From contig NZ_CP047569.1 in NCBI RefSeq assembly GCF_009903625.1, positions 4,262,501 to 4,326,500 of the forward strand: a DNA stretch of 64,000 bases, read 5' to 3'. A program made the position numbers and the translations under genes. Of the stretch, positions 39,526-50,037 are shown one piece after another. The number at the start of each line of letters is the position of its first letter. Within the stretch, counting starts at the first letter, position 1. The DNA is from Microbulbifer sp. ALW1 (GTDB taxonomy: Bacteria; Pseudomonadota; Gammaproteobacteria; Pseudomonadales; Cellvibrionaceae). Under the pieces are notes generated by a model that had not been told where the DNA came from, made no database searches, and saw nothing but the letters and a program-made list of their open reading frames with translations.

Positions 39526-40662
39526 TCAGGACAGCAGTATCAGATTATCCCGGTGAATCAGCTCATCGTCATCCCGGTAACCCAGCAAATCGACAATTCG
39601 ATCTGAAGGTTGACCGCAGATTTTCAGCGCCTCGGAACTGTCGTAATTCACCAACCCCCGGGCAATTTCCTCGCCCGCCGCATTGATACAACTCACCAGC
39701 TCACCGCGGTGAAAGCGCCCATCCATTTTCACCACCCCGACCGGCAACAGGCTTTTCCCCTGATTGCGCAGCGCCCGCTCGGCACCGGCGTCCAGGTGCA
39801 GCTGGCCGCGCACCTGCAGCTGGCCCGCAAGCCAGCGCTTGCGCGCTGTCAGCGGATCCGCCTCCGGCAGCAGCAGGGTCCCCAGCCCCTCACCGGCCAC
39901 AACCCGCTCGATAACCAGGTCCGCGCTGCCGCCGACAATGACCGTGCGCGCCCCGGAGCGCGCCGCCAGCTGGGCCGCGCGCACTTTGGTCGCCATACCG
40001 CCGCGGCCGAGACCACTGCGGGAACCGCCCGCCATCGCCACCAGCCGGGGATCCGTCGCCGTTGCCTCGCGCACCAGCTCCGCCGCAGGATTGTCGCGGG
40101 GATCTTCGGTGAACAAGCCATCGGCATCGGTGAGAATCAACAGAACATCCGCCTCCACCAGATTGGCCACCAGGGCACCCAGGGTGTCGTTGTCGCCAAA
40201 GCGGATTTCGTCGGTGACCACCGTGTCATTTTCATTGATGATGGGCACCGCCCCCAGAGACAGCAGGGTCTTGAGGGTACTGCGGGCATTCAGGTAGCGG
40301 GTGCGGTTGGAGAGGTCGTCGTGATCCAGCAGGATCTGAGCGGTGCGGCAGTCGTACTGCCCAAAGGCATGCTCGTACACCTGCACGAGATGACTCTGGC
40401 CGATAGCGGCGGCCGCCTGCAGCTGGTGGATCGACTCCGGCCGCTTGCGCCAGCCGAGACGATCCATACCCGCAGCGACGGCGCCAGAGGATACCAGCAG
40501 CACCTCGATGCCCTGCCGACGCAGGGCACTGATCTGACCCGCCCAGTTCTGGATGGCCGCGCGGTTGACCCCGCGGCCATTATCGGTCAGCAGTGCGCTG
40601 CCAATTTTGATAACCCAGCGCTTGCTGGAAGAGAGTTGCTGGCGCGACGAGATGGAATCCAT
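39526..40662 (-). CDS. proB: Glutamate 5-kinase
   Basis: Phosphorylates glutamate in the first step of proline synthesis and is feedback-inhibited by proline. From ATG 40662 ([21 protein letters not shown]), with AGAGGAAG upstream, it has 378 residues. The amino-acid kinase domain (about 14-260) shows [49 protein letters not shown] and [21 protein letters not shown]-terminal PUA domain (about 285-365) completes the usual architecture. The gene follows obgE on the same strand, as in Pseudomonas. Confidence 0.97.
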   Translation of the reverse strand: MDSISSRQQLSSSKRWVIKIGSALLTDNGRGVNRAAIQNWAGQISALRRQGIEVLLVSSGAVAAGMDRLGWRKRPESIHQLQAAAAIGQSHLVQVYEHAFGQYDCRTAQILLDHDDLSNRTRYLNARSTLKTLLSLGAVPIINENDTVVTDEIRFGDNDTLGALVANLVEADVLLILTDADGLFTEDPRDNPAAELVREATATDPRLVAMAGGSRSGLGRGGMATKVRAAQLAARSGARTVIVGGSADLVIERVVAGEGLGTLLLPEADPLTARKRWLAGQLQVRGQLHLDAGAERALRNQGKSLLPVGVVKMDGRFHRGELVSCINAAGEEIARGLVNYDSSEALKICGQPSDRIVDLLGYRDDDELIHRDNLILLS

Positions 40663-40719
40663 TTCTTCCTCTTGTAAAAACGCGCCTCGGCAAAACAATC
40701 AACTAAAGAGGCGCCTGAT

Positions 40720-41952
<1,233 letters not shown>

Positions 41953-42000
41953 TCAGTGTAATTTGCCCAGGATCAATACAAAAAAAGGGGGCAAGATACA

Positions 42001-42028
42001 AAAAAGCCCCGCAATTGCGGGGCTTTTT
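42001..42028. terminator. Intrinsic terminator after rplU-rpmA
   Basis: A5, stem GCCCCGCA/TGCGGGGC with a short AT centre, then T5. It lies between the rpmA stop and the obgE start, so part of the rplU-rpmA transcripts should end here. The identical 28-base sequence recurs after ispB at 43935-43962. Confidence 0.92.
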
Positions 42029-42046
42029 ATCGGACGCTATGACCGC

Positions 42047-42304
42047 TTAGGCTGTTTCGATGGAAACAAACTTGCGGTTATTGGCACCCTTGACCTCAAA
42101 CTTCACTACGCCATCGGCAGTAGCGAACAGAGTGTGGTCTTTGCCCATACCAACGTTTACACCAGCGTGGAACTTGGTGCCACGCTGACGAACGATGATG
42201 CTGCCTGCAGAGACAGCTTGACCGCCAAAGCGCTTAACGCCCAGGCGTTTACTTTCAGAATCGCGCCCGTTGCGCGTACTACCGCCAGCTTTCTTATGTG
42301 CCAT
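42047..42304 (-). CDS. rpmA: 50S ribosomal protein L27
   Basis: An 85-residue basic protein beginning [29 protein letters not shown], the classical L27 N-terminus, which reaches the peptidyl transferase centre. No N-terminal processing extension is present, unlike Firmicutes. It follows rplU after 31 bp in the same transcript. Confidence 0.98.
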   Translation of the reverse strand: MAHKKAGGSTRNGRDSESKRLGVKRFGGQAVSAGSIIVRQRGTKFHAGVNVGMGKDHTLFATADGVVKFEVKGANNRKFVSIETA

Positions 42305-42335
42305 GAGTAGTTACTCCTCTTCTGTTACCTGGTGA

Positions 42336-42647
42336 TTAGCCTTTGATGCCAGTGATTTTAACTTCGGTGTACCACTGACGGTGGCCCTGACGCTTCATGG
42401 AGTGCTTACGACGACGGAACTTGATGATTTTCACCTTCTCGCCGCGGCCGTGGCTCAGCACTTCTGCAGTCACTTTGGCACCTTCAACAACCGGCGCACC
42501 GATGTTGATAGCGTCGCCGTTCACAACCATCAGGACCTTATCGAAATCGATAGATTCACCGGTTGCTACTTCGATTTTTTCCAGGCGCAGAACTTCGCCT
42601 TCTTCTACACGGTGCTGTTTGCCACCGCTTTCAATAACTGCGTACAT
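42336..42647 (-). CDS. rplU: 50S ribosomal protein L21
   Basis: A 103-residue 23S rRNA-binding protein. I start at ATG 42647 ([24 protein letters not shown]), where all L21 proteins begin, with GGAG upstream; an extension to 42695 is non-homologous. It ends in [24 protein letters not shown]. It is the first gene of rplU-rpmA and is divergent from ispB, with a leader of about 150 bases from the promoter at 42807-42835. Confidence 0.97.
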   Translation of the reverse strand: MYAVIESGGKQHRVEEGEVLRLEKIEVATGESIDFDKVLMVVNGDAINIGAPVVEGAKVTAEVLSHGRGEKVKIIKFRRRKHSMKRQGHRQWYTEVKITGIKG

Positions 42648-42806
42648 ATTTCTATGCTCCAACAAAATGGACGACACGAAGCAGCGGCAGGCCAAACTAA
42701 TGACCGGTTAGCCAGCATTTTGGGAGCTTGCGCCGTGTTGATTAACACTGTTTTCCCGACTCCGGCGGCTCCCATGAGGGATAGGCCCGGTTCGAGCGGG
42801 GCGCAG

Positions 42807-42836
42807 ATTCTAATCAATTCGCACGATTGATACAAT
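42807..42836. promoter_or_regulatory. Overlapping divergent promoters, rplU and ispB
   Basis: On the minus strand TTGTAT (42835-42830), 17 bases and TAGAAT (42812-42807) form a candidate rplU promoter. On the plus strand TTCTAA (42808-42813), 17 bases and TACAAT (42831-42836) form a weaker ispB candidate over the same 30 bp. Both -10 boxes match five of six consensus bases; both -35 boxes match three of six. Confidence 0.45.
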
Positions 42837-42943
42837 AGTGCGTTTTTCGGGCAGGCTGTCCCACTTCACGCCTTTCCGCCCGGGGCCAAAACCGCTAGGC
42901 TTGCCGCCCTGAGAGAAAACAAGCGCAGTATAAGGAACCCTGA

Positions 42944-43906
42944 ATGTTGCCTTTCCACCAGGTAGCCGCCGACGATTTTGCGGCCGTCAATCAACGTATC
43001 ATCGATCAACTGCATTCCGACGTTCCGCTGGTGGAGAACATCGGACACTACCTGGTCGAGGCTGGAGGCAAGCGCCTGCGCCCGCTGCTGGTGCTGCTCT
43101 GCGCCCGCGCCGCCGGCTACCGGGGCGAGAACCACATAGACCTGGCCACCATCATCGAGTTCATCCACACCGCCACCCTGCTGCACGACGACGTGGTAGA
43201 CACCTCGGATATGCGCCGCGGCCGCATCACCGCCAACGCCCAGTGGGGCAACGCGCCGGCGGTACTGGTGGGCGACTTCCTCTATTCCCGAGCCTTCCAG
43301 ATGATGGTTGCCCTGAAGGATATGGACATCATGTCCATCCTCTCCGACACCACCAACACCATCGCCGAGGGCGAGGTACAGCAACTGGTGAACGCAGGCG
43401 ATCCAGCAGTCACGGAAGCCAACTACCTTGCGGTTATCCACAAGAAGACCGGCGCCCTGTTTGAAGCCGCCTGCGAGACGGCCGCCGTGCTGGCCGACTG
43501 CACGGAAGAACAGCGCCAGTCCCTCAAGCTCTACGGCCGCCACCTGGGCTCCGCCTTTCAACTGGTAGACGATGCCCTCGACTACCGCGGCAATTCCGAG
43601 GAACTGGGCAAGAATGTGGGCGACGACCTGGCCGAAGGCAAGCCTACCCTGCCACTGATTTATGCGATGGCCAACGGCACTGCCGAACAGGCCACACTGG
43701 TACGTGAAGCGATTGAACAGAAAAGCGCGGAGAAACTCACCGAAATTGTTGCAGCAATTGAGGAGTGCGGTGCGCTGGACTACACCTTCGATCGCGCCAG
43801 AAAAGAAGTGGAACTCGCCCTGGAAAAACTGGAATTTTTACCGGATGGTGAGCACAAGACTGCATTGCAGCAGTTAGCGGAATTTTCGATTCAGCGGACC
43901 ACCTAA
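42944..43906 (+). CDS. ispB: Octaprenyl diphosphate synthase
   Basis: Trans-prenyltransferase that makes the ubiquinone side chain. It has 320 residues and an AAGGAA ribosome binding site. The first aspartate-rich motif is in LLHDDVVDTSDMRRG and the second in AFQLVDDALDYRG; GGKRLRPLLVLL is the substrate-binding segment. The exact chain length (C40 or C45) cannot be read from the sequence. It is divergent from rplU, an arrangement conserved from E. coli to Pseudomonas. Its stop codon falls inside a small tandem repeat. Confidence 0.95.
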   Translation: MLPFHQVAADDFAAVNQRIIDQLHSDVPLVENIGHYLVEAGGKRLRPLLVLLCARAAGYRGENHIDLATIIEFIHTATLLHDDVVDTSDMRRGRITANAQWGNAPAVLVGDFLYSRAFQMMVALKDMDIMSILSDTTNTIAEGEVQQLVNAGDPAVTEANYLAVIHKKTGALFEAACETAAVLADCTEEQRQSLKLYGRHLGSAFQLVDDALDYRGNSEELGKNVGDDLAEGKPTLPLIYAMANGTAEQATLVREAIEQKSAEKLTEIVAAIEECGALDYTFDRARKEVELALEKLEFLPDGEHKTALQQLAEFSIQRTT

Positions 43907-43938
43907 AAACGGACCACCTAAAACGGACCACGTAAAAA
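43895..43938 (+). repeat. Tandem repeat at the ispB stop codon
   Basis: CGGACCACCTAAAAA (43895-43909), CGGACCACCTAAAA (43910-43923) and CGGACCACGTAAAAA (from 43924) are three successive copies of 14-15 bp. The first contains the ACC ACC TAA end of ispB; the A-run of the third merges into the terminator. Confidence 0.9.
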
Positions 43939-43962
43939 AGCCCCGCAATTGCGGGGCTTTTT
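43934..43962. terminator. Bidirectional terminator, ispB / phosphomannomutase
   Basis: A6, stem GCCCCGCA/TGCGGGGC and T5, between the convergent ends of ispB and the phosphomannomutase gene. It has the same 28-base core as the terminator at 42001-42028. Confidence 0.92.
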
Positions 43963-44014
43963 GATTTTGGGACGCTGACGCCGGCCAGGTGAGGCGAGTC
44001 CGCCCCAAACCATC

Positions 44015-45364
44015 TTAACCGCGAATCAGGCCGAGTAACTCATCGGTCTTGGCCTTCATCAACGCCTCATCCCCACGGGATTCGACATTCAGGCGCACAA
44101 CCGGCTCGGTGTTGGACATGCGCAGGTTAAACCGCCAGTCGTCGAAGGCAATGCTCAGGCCGTCTACGTGCTCGACGCTGTTGGCACCAGCTGCATATTT
44201 TTCTTCTGCCGCGGCCAGCAGTGCTTTCGGGTCTTCTACTTTGGAGTTGATCTCGCCACTGCACGGGAAAGCGGCCATACGCTCACCCACCAGCTGTGAC
44301 AGAGACTTGCCACTGCGACTTACCAGCTCCGCCACTAGCAACCAGGGAATCATGCCACTGTCACAGTAGGCGAAATCGCGGAAATAGTGGTGCGCGCTCA
44401 TCTCGCCACCGTAGATAGCGTCTTCCTTGCGCATGCGCTCCTTAATGAAGGCATGGCCGGTTTTGCTCTGTACCGGCGCGCCGCCCGCGGCCTTGACGAT
44501 ATCTTCGGTGTTCCAGGTCAGGCGTGGATCGTGCACCACATTGGCACCCGGGTGCTTCGCCAGGAAGGCTTCCGCCAGCAGGCCAACCACGTAATAACCC
44601 TCGATGAACTCGCCGCTTTCGTCAAAAAAGAAACAGCGGTCGAAGTCGCCATCCCAGGCGATACCGAAGTCCGCACCGCTCTCGCGCACGGCAACGGCAG
44701 TAGACTCGCGGTTTTCCGGCAGGATCGGGTTGGGGATACCGTTGGGGAAGTTGCCATCTGGCTCGTGGTGTACGCGCACAAATTCGAACGGCAGGCTCGG
44801 CGCCAGCGCATCCACTACAGAACCGGCGCCACCGTTACCGGCGTTGACGACCAGCTTGAGCGGTTTCAGTGCGGAGACATCGACATAGCCCAGCAGGTGT
44901 TTCACAAAATCATCGCGGTGGGCAAAGGTGTGCAGTTCGCCACGCTTTTCCACGGCCGGGAAGTTGTTTTCTTCTGCCAGGCGCTTGATGTCGAGCAGGC
45001 CGGTATCGCCACTGATGGGACGGGAACCGGTGCGCACAAACTTCATGCCGTTGTAATCCATGGGGTTGTGACTCGCGGTCACACAAATGCCGCCATCGAA
45101 GTCGCCGTGGAATGTGGAGAAGTAAATCTCCTCGGTGCCGCACTCGCCAATATGGAAAACATCGGCACCGGCGTCGCGCAGGCCATTGGCCAGGGCATCG
45201 GTCAATTCACTGCTGGTGAGGCGGATATCATGACCCACCACAACGCGGCGGGCATCCAGAAACTGGGCAAACGCGCGGCCGACACGATAGGCCACATCAA
45301 CATTCAGTTCGTCGGGCACACGGCCGCGAAGATCGTAGGCTTTAAAACAGGTTAATTCAGACAT
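44015..45364 (-). CDS. Phosphomannomutase / phosphoglucomutase
   Basis: Interconverts hexose 6- and 1-phosphates, feeding GDP-mannose or UDP-glucose synthesis. From ATG 45364 ([21 protein letters not shown]) it has 449 residues. The phosphoserine loop is [18 protein letters not shown] and the metal-binding loop [25 protein letters not shown] and the C-terminal phosphate-binding [13 protein letters not shown] are also present. It lies one base after galU, hence translationally coupled. Candidate names are algC, manB or cpsG; substrate preference is not decidable here. Confidence 0.93.
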   Translation of the reverse strand: MSELTCFKAYDLRGRVPDELNVDVAYRVGRAFAQFLDARRVVVGHDIRLTSSELTDALANGLRDAGADVFHIGECGTEEIYFSTFHGDFDGGICVTASHNPMDYNGMKFVRTGSRPISGDTGLLDIKRLAEENNFPAVEKRGELHTFAHRDDFVKHLLGYVDVSALKPLKLVVNAGNGGAGSVVDALAPSLPFEFVRVHHEPDGNFPNGIPNPILPENRESTAVAVRESGADFGIAWDGDFDRCFFFDESGEFIEGYYVVGLLAEAFLAKHPGANVVHDPRLTWNTEDIVKAAGGAPVQSKTGHAFIKERMRKEDAIYGGEMSAHHYFRDFAYCDSGMIPWLLVAELVSRSGKSLSQLVGERMAAFPCSGEINSKVEDPKALLAAAEEKYAAGANSVEHVDGLSIAFDDWRFNLRMSNTEPVVRLNVESRGDEALMKAKTDELLGLIRG

Positions 45365-45365
45365 A

Positions 45366-46202
45366 TCAGCCTTTTTCTCCGGGCAAATAAACATTTTGGT
45401 AAACATGGTTGGTGGCTTCGATAAAGCCGTCGACGGAACCGCAGTCAAAACGGCGGCCCTTGAATTTATACGCAAGAACACAACCGCGTTGAGCCTGCGT
45501 CAGCAGCGCATCGGTAATCTGCACCTCGCCATTTTTTCCTGGCGGGGTTTCGCGGATCAGGTCGAATATATCCGGCGTGAGAATATAGCGACCAATGATC
45601 GCCATATTGCTCGGCGCCTCTTCCGCCTTGGGCTTTTCCACCATGTCCGTGACTTGGTAAAGGCCCGGCTTGATTTCATTGCCGGCAATTACACCAAATT
45701 TGTGGATCTGGTCCTCGGGCACTTCTTCTACCGCCACAATACTGCAACGGAACTGCTTGTAGAGTTGTACCATCTGTCCGAGAACGCCCAGCTCTTCGTT
45801 CAGGCACAGGTCGTCCGCGAGCACTACCGCAAACGCCTCATCGCCGATAAGGCGCTGCCCCTGCAGGATGGCATCGCCAAGCCCGCGCATCTCGCCCTGG
45901 CGGGTGTAGGAGAAACTGGCGGTATCGATCACCTCACGCACAGAGTCGAGGTAGCGTTCCTTGCCGGTACCGGCGATCTGGTGCTCCAGCTCAAAGTTGG
46001 TATCAAAATGGTCTTCAATAGCGCGTTTGCCGCGCCCGGTGACGAAGCCGATCTCGGTAAGGCCGGCCTCGATGGCCTCCTCTACCCCATATTGCACCAA
46101 CGGCTTGTTCACCAGAGGCAACATTTCTTTGGGCATTGCCTTGGTTGCCGGCAGGAAGCGGGTTCCGTACCCGGCCACCGGAAAAAGACATTTTTTGAGC
46201 AT
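45366..46202 (-). CDS. galU: UTP-glucose-1-phosphate uridylyltransferase
   Basis: Forms UDP-glucose for lipopolysaccharide and exopolysaccharide synthesis. It has 278 residues. The N-terminal nucleotide-binding motif is [27 protein letters not shown], then [28 protein letters not shown] and [10 protein letters not shown]. It has a GAGGGGAGC ribosome binding site. A hairpin (TCGGCGC/GCGCCGA, 46228-46247) lies in its leader. The phosphomannomutase gene follows directly. Confidence 0.96.
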   Translation of the reverse strand: MLKKCLFPVAGYGTRFLPATKAMPKEMLPLVNKPLVQYGVEEAIEAGLTEIGFVTGRGKRAIEDHFDTNFELEHQIAGTGKERYLDSVREVIDTASFSYTRQGEMRGLGDAILQGQRLIGDEAFAVVLADDLCLNEELGVLGQMVQLYKQFRCSIVAVEEVPEDQIHKFGVIAGNEIKPGLYQVTDMVEKPKAEEAPSNMAIIGRYILTPDIFDLIRETPPGKNGEVQITDALLTQAQRGCVLAYKFKGRRFDCGSVDGFIEATNHVYQNVYLPGEKG

Positions 46203-46398
46203 TGCTCCCCCTCATTAAAATACTGAATCGGCGCTCTCCGGCGCCGAATTTCAGCAACTTATCACAAAAATGAGGCAAGAATCAGTCCAGCCTAAAGACC
46301 GGCGGCCAGAGCCGCCCAAAGCCCGACGTTTCGCGCTATACACAGAGGGTCAAGGGTTAATTGAGACAATTCCAGTCACAAAAAGGCTTATGACCGAC

Positions 46399-46426
46399 TG
46401 GACAAGCTATCCTTAGCCCTTAGAAT
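46399..46426 (+). promoter_or_regulatory. Sigma-70 promoter for fabA-fabB
   Basis: TGGACA (46399-46404, five of six), 16-base spacer, TAGAAT (46421-46426, five of six), about 40 bases before the fabA start. I see no clear FabR- or FadR-type palindrome beside it. The rest of 46203-46464 holds no gene. Confidence 0.6.
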
Positions 46427-46464
46427 GCCGGCTCGTGTAAAGAATGCCCAAAATCGGGGACCCA

Positions 46465-46989
46465 ATGAGTAATTTCGTTCAAAAAAGCAGCTACACCCGC
46501 GAAGAACTTCTGGCCTGTGGCCGCGGTGAAATGTTCGGCCCGGGTAATGCCCAGCTGCCCGCCCCCAACATGCTGATGCTGGATCGCATCACCCATATTG
46601 CCAAAGACGGCGGCGAGTTCGGCAAAGGGGAACTGATTGCCGAACTGGATATCACCCCGGACCTGTGGTTCTTCGACTGCCACTTCCCCGGCGATCCGGT
46701 CATGCCCGGCTGCCTTGGCCTCGACGCCATGTGGCAGCTGCTGGGTTACTTCCTGGCGTGGAAAGGCAACCCCGGCCGCGGTCGCGCCCTCGGTTGTGGC
46801 GAGGTGAAGTTCACCGGCCAGATTCTACCGACCAACAAGAAAGTCACTTACCATATCCAGATGAGCCGCCTGGTAGAGCGCAAGCTGGTGATGGGTATTG
46901 GCAATGGCTCTGTATCTGTTGACGGTCGCGAGATTTACACTGCCAAGGATCTGCGCGTCGGCTTGTTTACCCGTACAGACAACTTTTAA
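46465..46989 (+). CDS. fabA: 3-hydroxydecanoyl-[ACP] dehydratase/isomerase FabA
   Basis: Introduces the double bond of unsaturated fatty acids by dehydrating 3-hydroxydecanoyl-ACP and isomerising the product. I use ATG 46465 ([25 protein letters not shown], 174 residues), matching family length; an in-frame ATG at 46444 is less likely. The active-site His73 and Asp87 lie in [20 protein letters not shown]. It pairs with fabB downstream (76-bp gap) as in pseudomonads, so unsaturated fatty acids are made by the anaerobic FabA-FabB route. Confidence 0.97.
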   Translation: MSNFVQKSSYTREELLACGRGEMFGPGNAQLPAPNMLMLDRITHIAKDGGEFGKGELIAELDITPDLWFFDCHFPGDPVMPGCLGLDAMWQLLGYFLAWKGNPGRGRALGCGEVKFTGQILPTNKKVTYHIQMSRLVERKLVMGIGNGSVSVDGREIYTAKDLRVGLFTRTDNF

Positions 46990-47065
46990 TCCGTCTGTCG
47001 GTCACACAAGACACTGTCATATAAAAAAATAACAATTCACTCTATACGTTTTATTGGAGATCACT

Positions 47066-48289
47066 ATGCGCCGGGTAGTCATTACCGGAATGGGCATCAC
47101 TTCCTGCATCGGCAACAATACCGAGGAAGTGCTGGCCTCCCTGAAAGCCGGCCGCAGCGGCATCCGTTACATGGATGAGTACGCCGAACTGGGTCTACGC
47201 AGCCAGATCGCCGGTGTCGTCGATATCGATTTCAAGGAACACATCGACCGCAAGCACCTGCGCTTCATGGGCGATTCCGCCGCTTACGCCTACGTTTCCA
47301 TGGCCGAAGCCATCAAAATGGCCGGCCTCGAAGAGTCAGAAATCTCCAACCCACGCACCGGTCTGGTCATGGGCTCTGGCGGCACCTCCACCGCGGCGAT
47401 CATTGAATCTGCGAACATCCTCAAAACCAAGGGTGTGCGTCGTGTCGGCGCCTATCGCGTGCCCCAGGTGATGGGCAGCACGGTTTCCGCCTGTCTCGCC
47501 ACCCCGTTCAAGATCAAGGGCGTGAACTACTCCATCTCCTCGGCCTGTGCCACCTCGGCGCACTGCATCGGCAACGGTGCCGAGCTGATCCAGATGGGTA
47601 AACAGGACATCGTATTTGCCGGCGGCGGTGAGGAACTGGCCTGGAGTCTGACCCACCTGTTTGACGCCATGGGTGCCCTCTCCTCCAAGTACAACGATGC
47701 CCCGACCACCGCTTCCCGTCCCTATGACGCCAATCGCGACGGTTTCGTGATTGCCGGCGGCGGCGGCTGTGTGGTTCTGGAAGAGTACGAGCACGCCAAA
47801 GCCCGTGGAGCCAACATCATCGCCGAACTGGTGGGCTACGGTGCCACCTCTGACGGTTATGACATGGTGGCCCCCAGCGGTGAAGGCGCGGCACGCTGTA
47901 TGCAGCAGGCGTTGGCAGGTATGGACGGCAAGGGCCTCGAAGGCGGTGTGGACTACATCAACACCCACGGCACCTCCACCCCGGTAGGTGACGTCGCTGA
48001 ACTGCGTGCAATGAAAGAAGTGTTCGGCGACAAAGTGCCGGCATTCGCCTCCACCAAGTCCCTCACCGGTCACTCCCTGGGCGCCGCCGGCGTACAGGAA
48101 GCGATTTACAGCCTGCTGATGATGCAGAATGGCTTTATCGCCGCCTCTGCCAACGTGGAAACCGTGGACGAAGCGGCCGAAGGCCTCGACCTGGTGACCG
48201 AGCTGCGTGAGACCGAAGTGCGCCGTGCACTGTCCAACAGCTTCGGCTTCGGTGGCACCAACGCCAGCCTGATCTTCGACAAGGTTTAA
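47066..48289 (+). CDS. fabB: 3-oxoacyl-[ACP] synthase I FabB
   Basis: Condensing enzyme that elongates the cis-3-decenoyl-ACP made by FabA. From ATG 47066 ([22 protein letters not shown]), with GGAG upstream, it has 407 residues. The Cys-His-His triad is visible: Cys161 in [14 protein letters not shown], His in [15 protein letters not shown] and His in [13 protein letters not shown]. The terminal [15 protein letters not shown] motif is intact. A strong symmetric terminator follows. Confidence 0.97.
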   Translation: MRRVVITGMGITSCIGNNTEEVLASLKAGRSGIRYMDEYAELGLRSQIAGVVDIDFKEHIDRKHLRFMGDSAAYAYVSMAEAIKMAGLEESEISNPRTGLVMGSGGTSTAAIIESANILKTKGVRRVGAYRVPQVMGSTVSACLATPFKIKGVNYSISSACATSAHCIGNGAELIQMGKQDIVFAGGGEELAWSLTHLFDAMGALSSKYNDAPTTASRPYDANRDGFVIAGGGGCVVLEEYEHAKARGANIIAELVGYGATSDGYDMVAPSGEGAARCMQQALAGMDGKGLEGGVDYINTHGTSTPVGDVAELRAMKEVFGDKVPAFASTKSLTGHSLGAAGVQEAIYSLLMMQNGFIAASANVETVDEAAEGLDLVTELRETEVRRALSNSFGFGGTNASLIFDKV

Positions 48290-48310
48290 GGTCGAAAAGA
48301 CTCAGGTCAC

Positions 48311-48356
48311 CCCAATAAAAAAGGCGAACTGCATGCAGTTCGCCTTTTTTATTGGG
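48311..48356. terminator. Bidirectional terminator after fabB
   Basis: CCCAATAAAAAAGGCGAACT is followed by its exact inverse, AGTTCGCCTTTTTTATTGGG, giving a long perfect palindrome with A6 and T6 runs. It serves fabB and the convergent gene ending at 48370. Confidence 0.95.
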
Positions 48357-48369
48357 TACAAATTGCGTT

Positions 48370-49206
48370 TCAGCCTTCCGCTTTCTGCAATCGCTCCAGC
48401 CACAATTCCACCTGGCGCGTCAGCCCCTGACGCCAACTACGCTGCTGTATACCGAACACATCCCGCAGTTTTTCGCAGGCCAGTACCGATGAGTGGTCTG
48501 CCGCTGCCGGCGACAAGGCCAGTAACTCAGCGGCGAAATCTTCGCCATACAAAGACTGCACCCGATCCACCACCTCACGACCGAAGTCCATCGCGGTACA
48601 GGTATCCGCAGAACCAAAATGGTAAACACCGGAGCGGGGGGCACCACTGGCAAGCTGCTGGGTCACCGCCACCACAACCCGCACCAAATCGGAAACCGTC
48701 ACCGGATTACCCCGAGTGACGTCGTCCAGCACGATCGGCTTGCTCTGTAGCAGGCCGGAGACAATCCGCCCCAACAGGGCCCGCTCGCTGCGGTCCACTT
48801 TCCAGCCGAGGCGCAGGATACTGGTATTTTCCAGTGCACCCAGGCGCTGCTCACAGTAGAGCCACTCACGGCCGCTCTCTGTGTCGGGGCTTGGCTCTTC
48901 GTCCTCATGGATTTTCTTGCGCACACCGCCGCCAAATACGGCGTAGGAAGACAGATGCAACAGCGCAGTGTACGAGACCTGCGCCAAAGCGTCACAGACA
49001 CCGCGGGCCAGCTCCTTGCGGGCACTGCCGGCACAGCTGGCCGCGTTGATCACCAGCGCCCCGGCGCGCACCTGCGACACCTGCTCCGGACCCAGTAACT
49101 GAACCCGGAAGCCCACGCGCTGCAGGCCCTTTTGCAGGGCACTGTCGATGGCGTTGCCGGCGCCGATCAGGGCGACCGTATCCGGCTGGTAGCCTGTGTG
49201 ATGCAT
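48370..49206 (-). CDS. RmlD-like NAD(P)-binding sugar nucleotide protein
   Basis: A 278-residue protein resembling dTDP-4-dehydrorhamnose reductases or other extended short-chain dehydrogenases. Family-like segments are LVINAASCAG, ALLHLSSYAVFGGG, TSILRLGWKVDRS and GNPVTVSDLVRVVVAVTQQL. It departs from active enzymes: the N-terminal loop is IGAGNAID rather than GxxGxxG, and the region of the catalytic YxxxK reads YCEQR. It may be a divergent or non-catalytic member. It lies 17 bp downstream of ssb on the same strand. No other rhamnose pathway genes are nearby. Confidence 0.65.
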   Translation of the reverse strand: MHHTGYQPDTVALIGAGNAIDSALQKGLQRVGFRVQLLGPEQVSQVRAGALVINAASCAGSARKELARGVCDALAQVSYTALLHLSSYAVFGGGVRKKIHEDEEPSPDTESGREWLYCEQRLGALENTSILRLGWKVDRSERALLGRIVSGLLQSKPIVLDDVTRGNPVTVSDLVRVVVAVTQQLASGAPRSGVYHFGSADTCTAMDFGREVVDRVQSLYGEDFAAELLALSPAAADHSSVLACEKLRDVFGIQQRSWRQGLTRQVELWLERLQKAEG

Positions 49207-49223
49207 GGAAGTGAAAACTCGTC

Positions 49224-49802
49224 TTAGAACGGAATATCGTCGTCGAAGCTGTTATCGAAACCACCGGCCGGCGGCTGATTGCCCGCTGGCTTGTTGGCCG
49301 GCTGCTGGGACGGCGCCATCGGAGATGGTGTGGAACGGCCCTGGGAAAACTCGTCCTGGTAGCCGCCGCCCTGGTTAAAACCACCACCCTGCTGACCTTG
49401 CTGGCCTTGCTGGGAGTAGCCACCCTGGCCGCCCTGCTGGTAGCCGCCGCCACCCTGTTCACCGCGGCCATCCAGCATCTGCATTTCGCTGGCGACGATT
49501 TCGGTGGTGTAGCGGTCCTGTCCGGACTGCTTGTCCTGCCACTTGCGGGTACGCAGTGAGCCTTCCAGGTATACCTTGCTGCCTTTGCGCAGGTATTCAC
49601 CGGCGATTTCAGCCAGACGGTTGAAGAACACCACGCGGTGCCATTCGGTGCGCTCTTGGTTCTGGCCCGTCTGCTTGTCTTTCCAGGTTTCAGAAGTCGC
49701 CAGGGTTACATTGGTGACTGCACCGCCACTGGGGAGGTAGCGGGTTTCCGGGTCGCCGCCCAGGTTACCAATCAGAATTACTTTGTTTACGCCCCTGGCC
49801 AT
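49224..49802 (-). CDS. ssb: Single-stranded DNA-binding protein
   Basis: Homotetrameric protein coating single-stranded DNA in replication and repair. From ATG 49802 ([26 protein letters not shown]), with AGAGGAGAGG upstream, it has 192 residues. The OB fold covers 1-112 ([30 protein letters not shown]). A Gly/Gln-rich linker follows, and the chain ends in the partner-binding acidic tip FDDDIPF. It lies downstream of the MFS gene; uvrA-MFS-ssb is the Pseudomonas order. No LexA-type box is seen upstream; a CCTGAGTCACTCAGG palindrome stands at 49932-49946. Confidence 0.97.
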   Translation of the reverse strand: MARGVNKVILIGNLGGDPETRYLPSGGAVTNVTLATSETWKDKQTGQNQERTEWHRVVFFNRLAEIAGEYLRKGSKVYLEGSLRTRKWQDKQSGQDRYTTEIVASEMQMLDGRGEQGGGGYQQGGQGGYSQQGQQGQQGGGFNQGGGYQDEFSQGRSTPSPMAPSQQPANKPAGNQPPAGGFDNSFDDDIPF

Positions 49803-50037
49803 ATGCCTCTCCTCTCGGTCGGTCCTCGATATGCGGTATACGCATACGGACCTGCTCAATGTTTGGATTTAATGAAAGTTTTACTGAAATTCAGAATCGG
49901 AAAGCGGCGCGGAGGCTTGCCTCGGACGTCCCCTGAGTCACTCAGGAATACCGCCGAGCAGGCTGCCCGCACCGCTTACAGTGTATTTTTATCCAGCAGC
50001 ATACAACACTCGCCCGGGGGCCGTCACCGCCGGTGTA

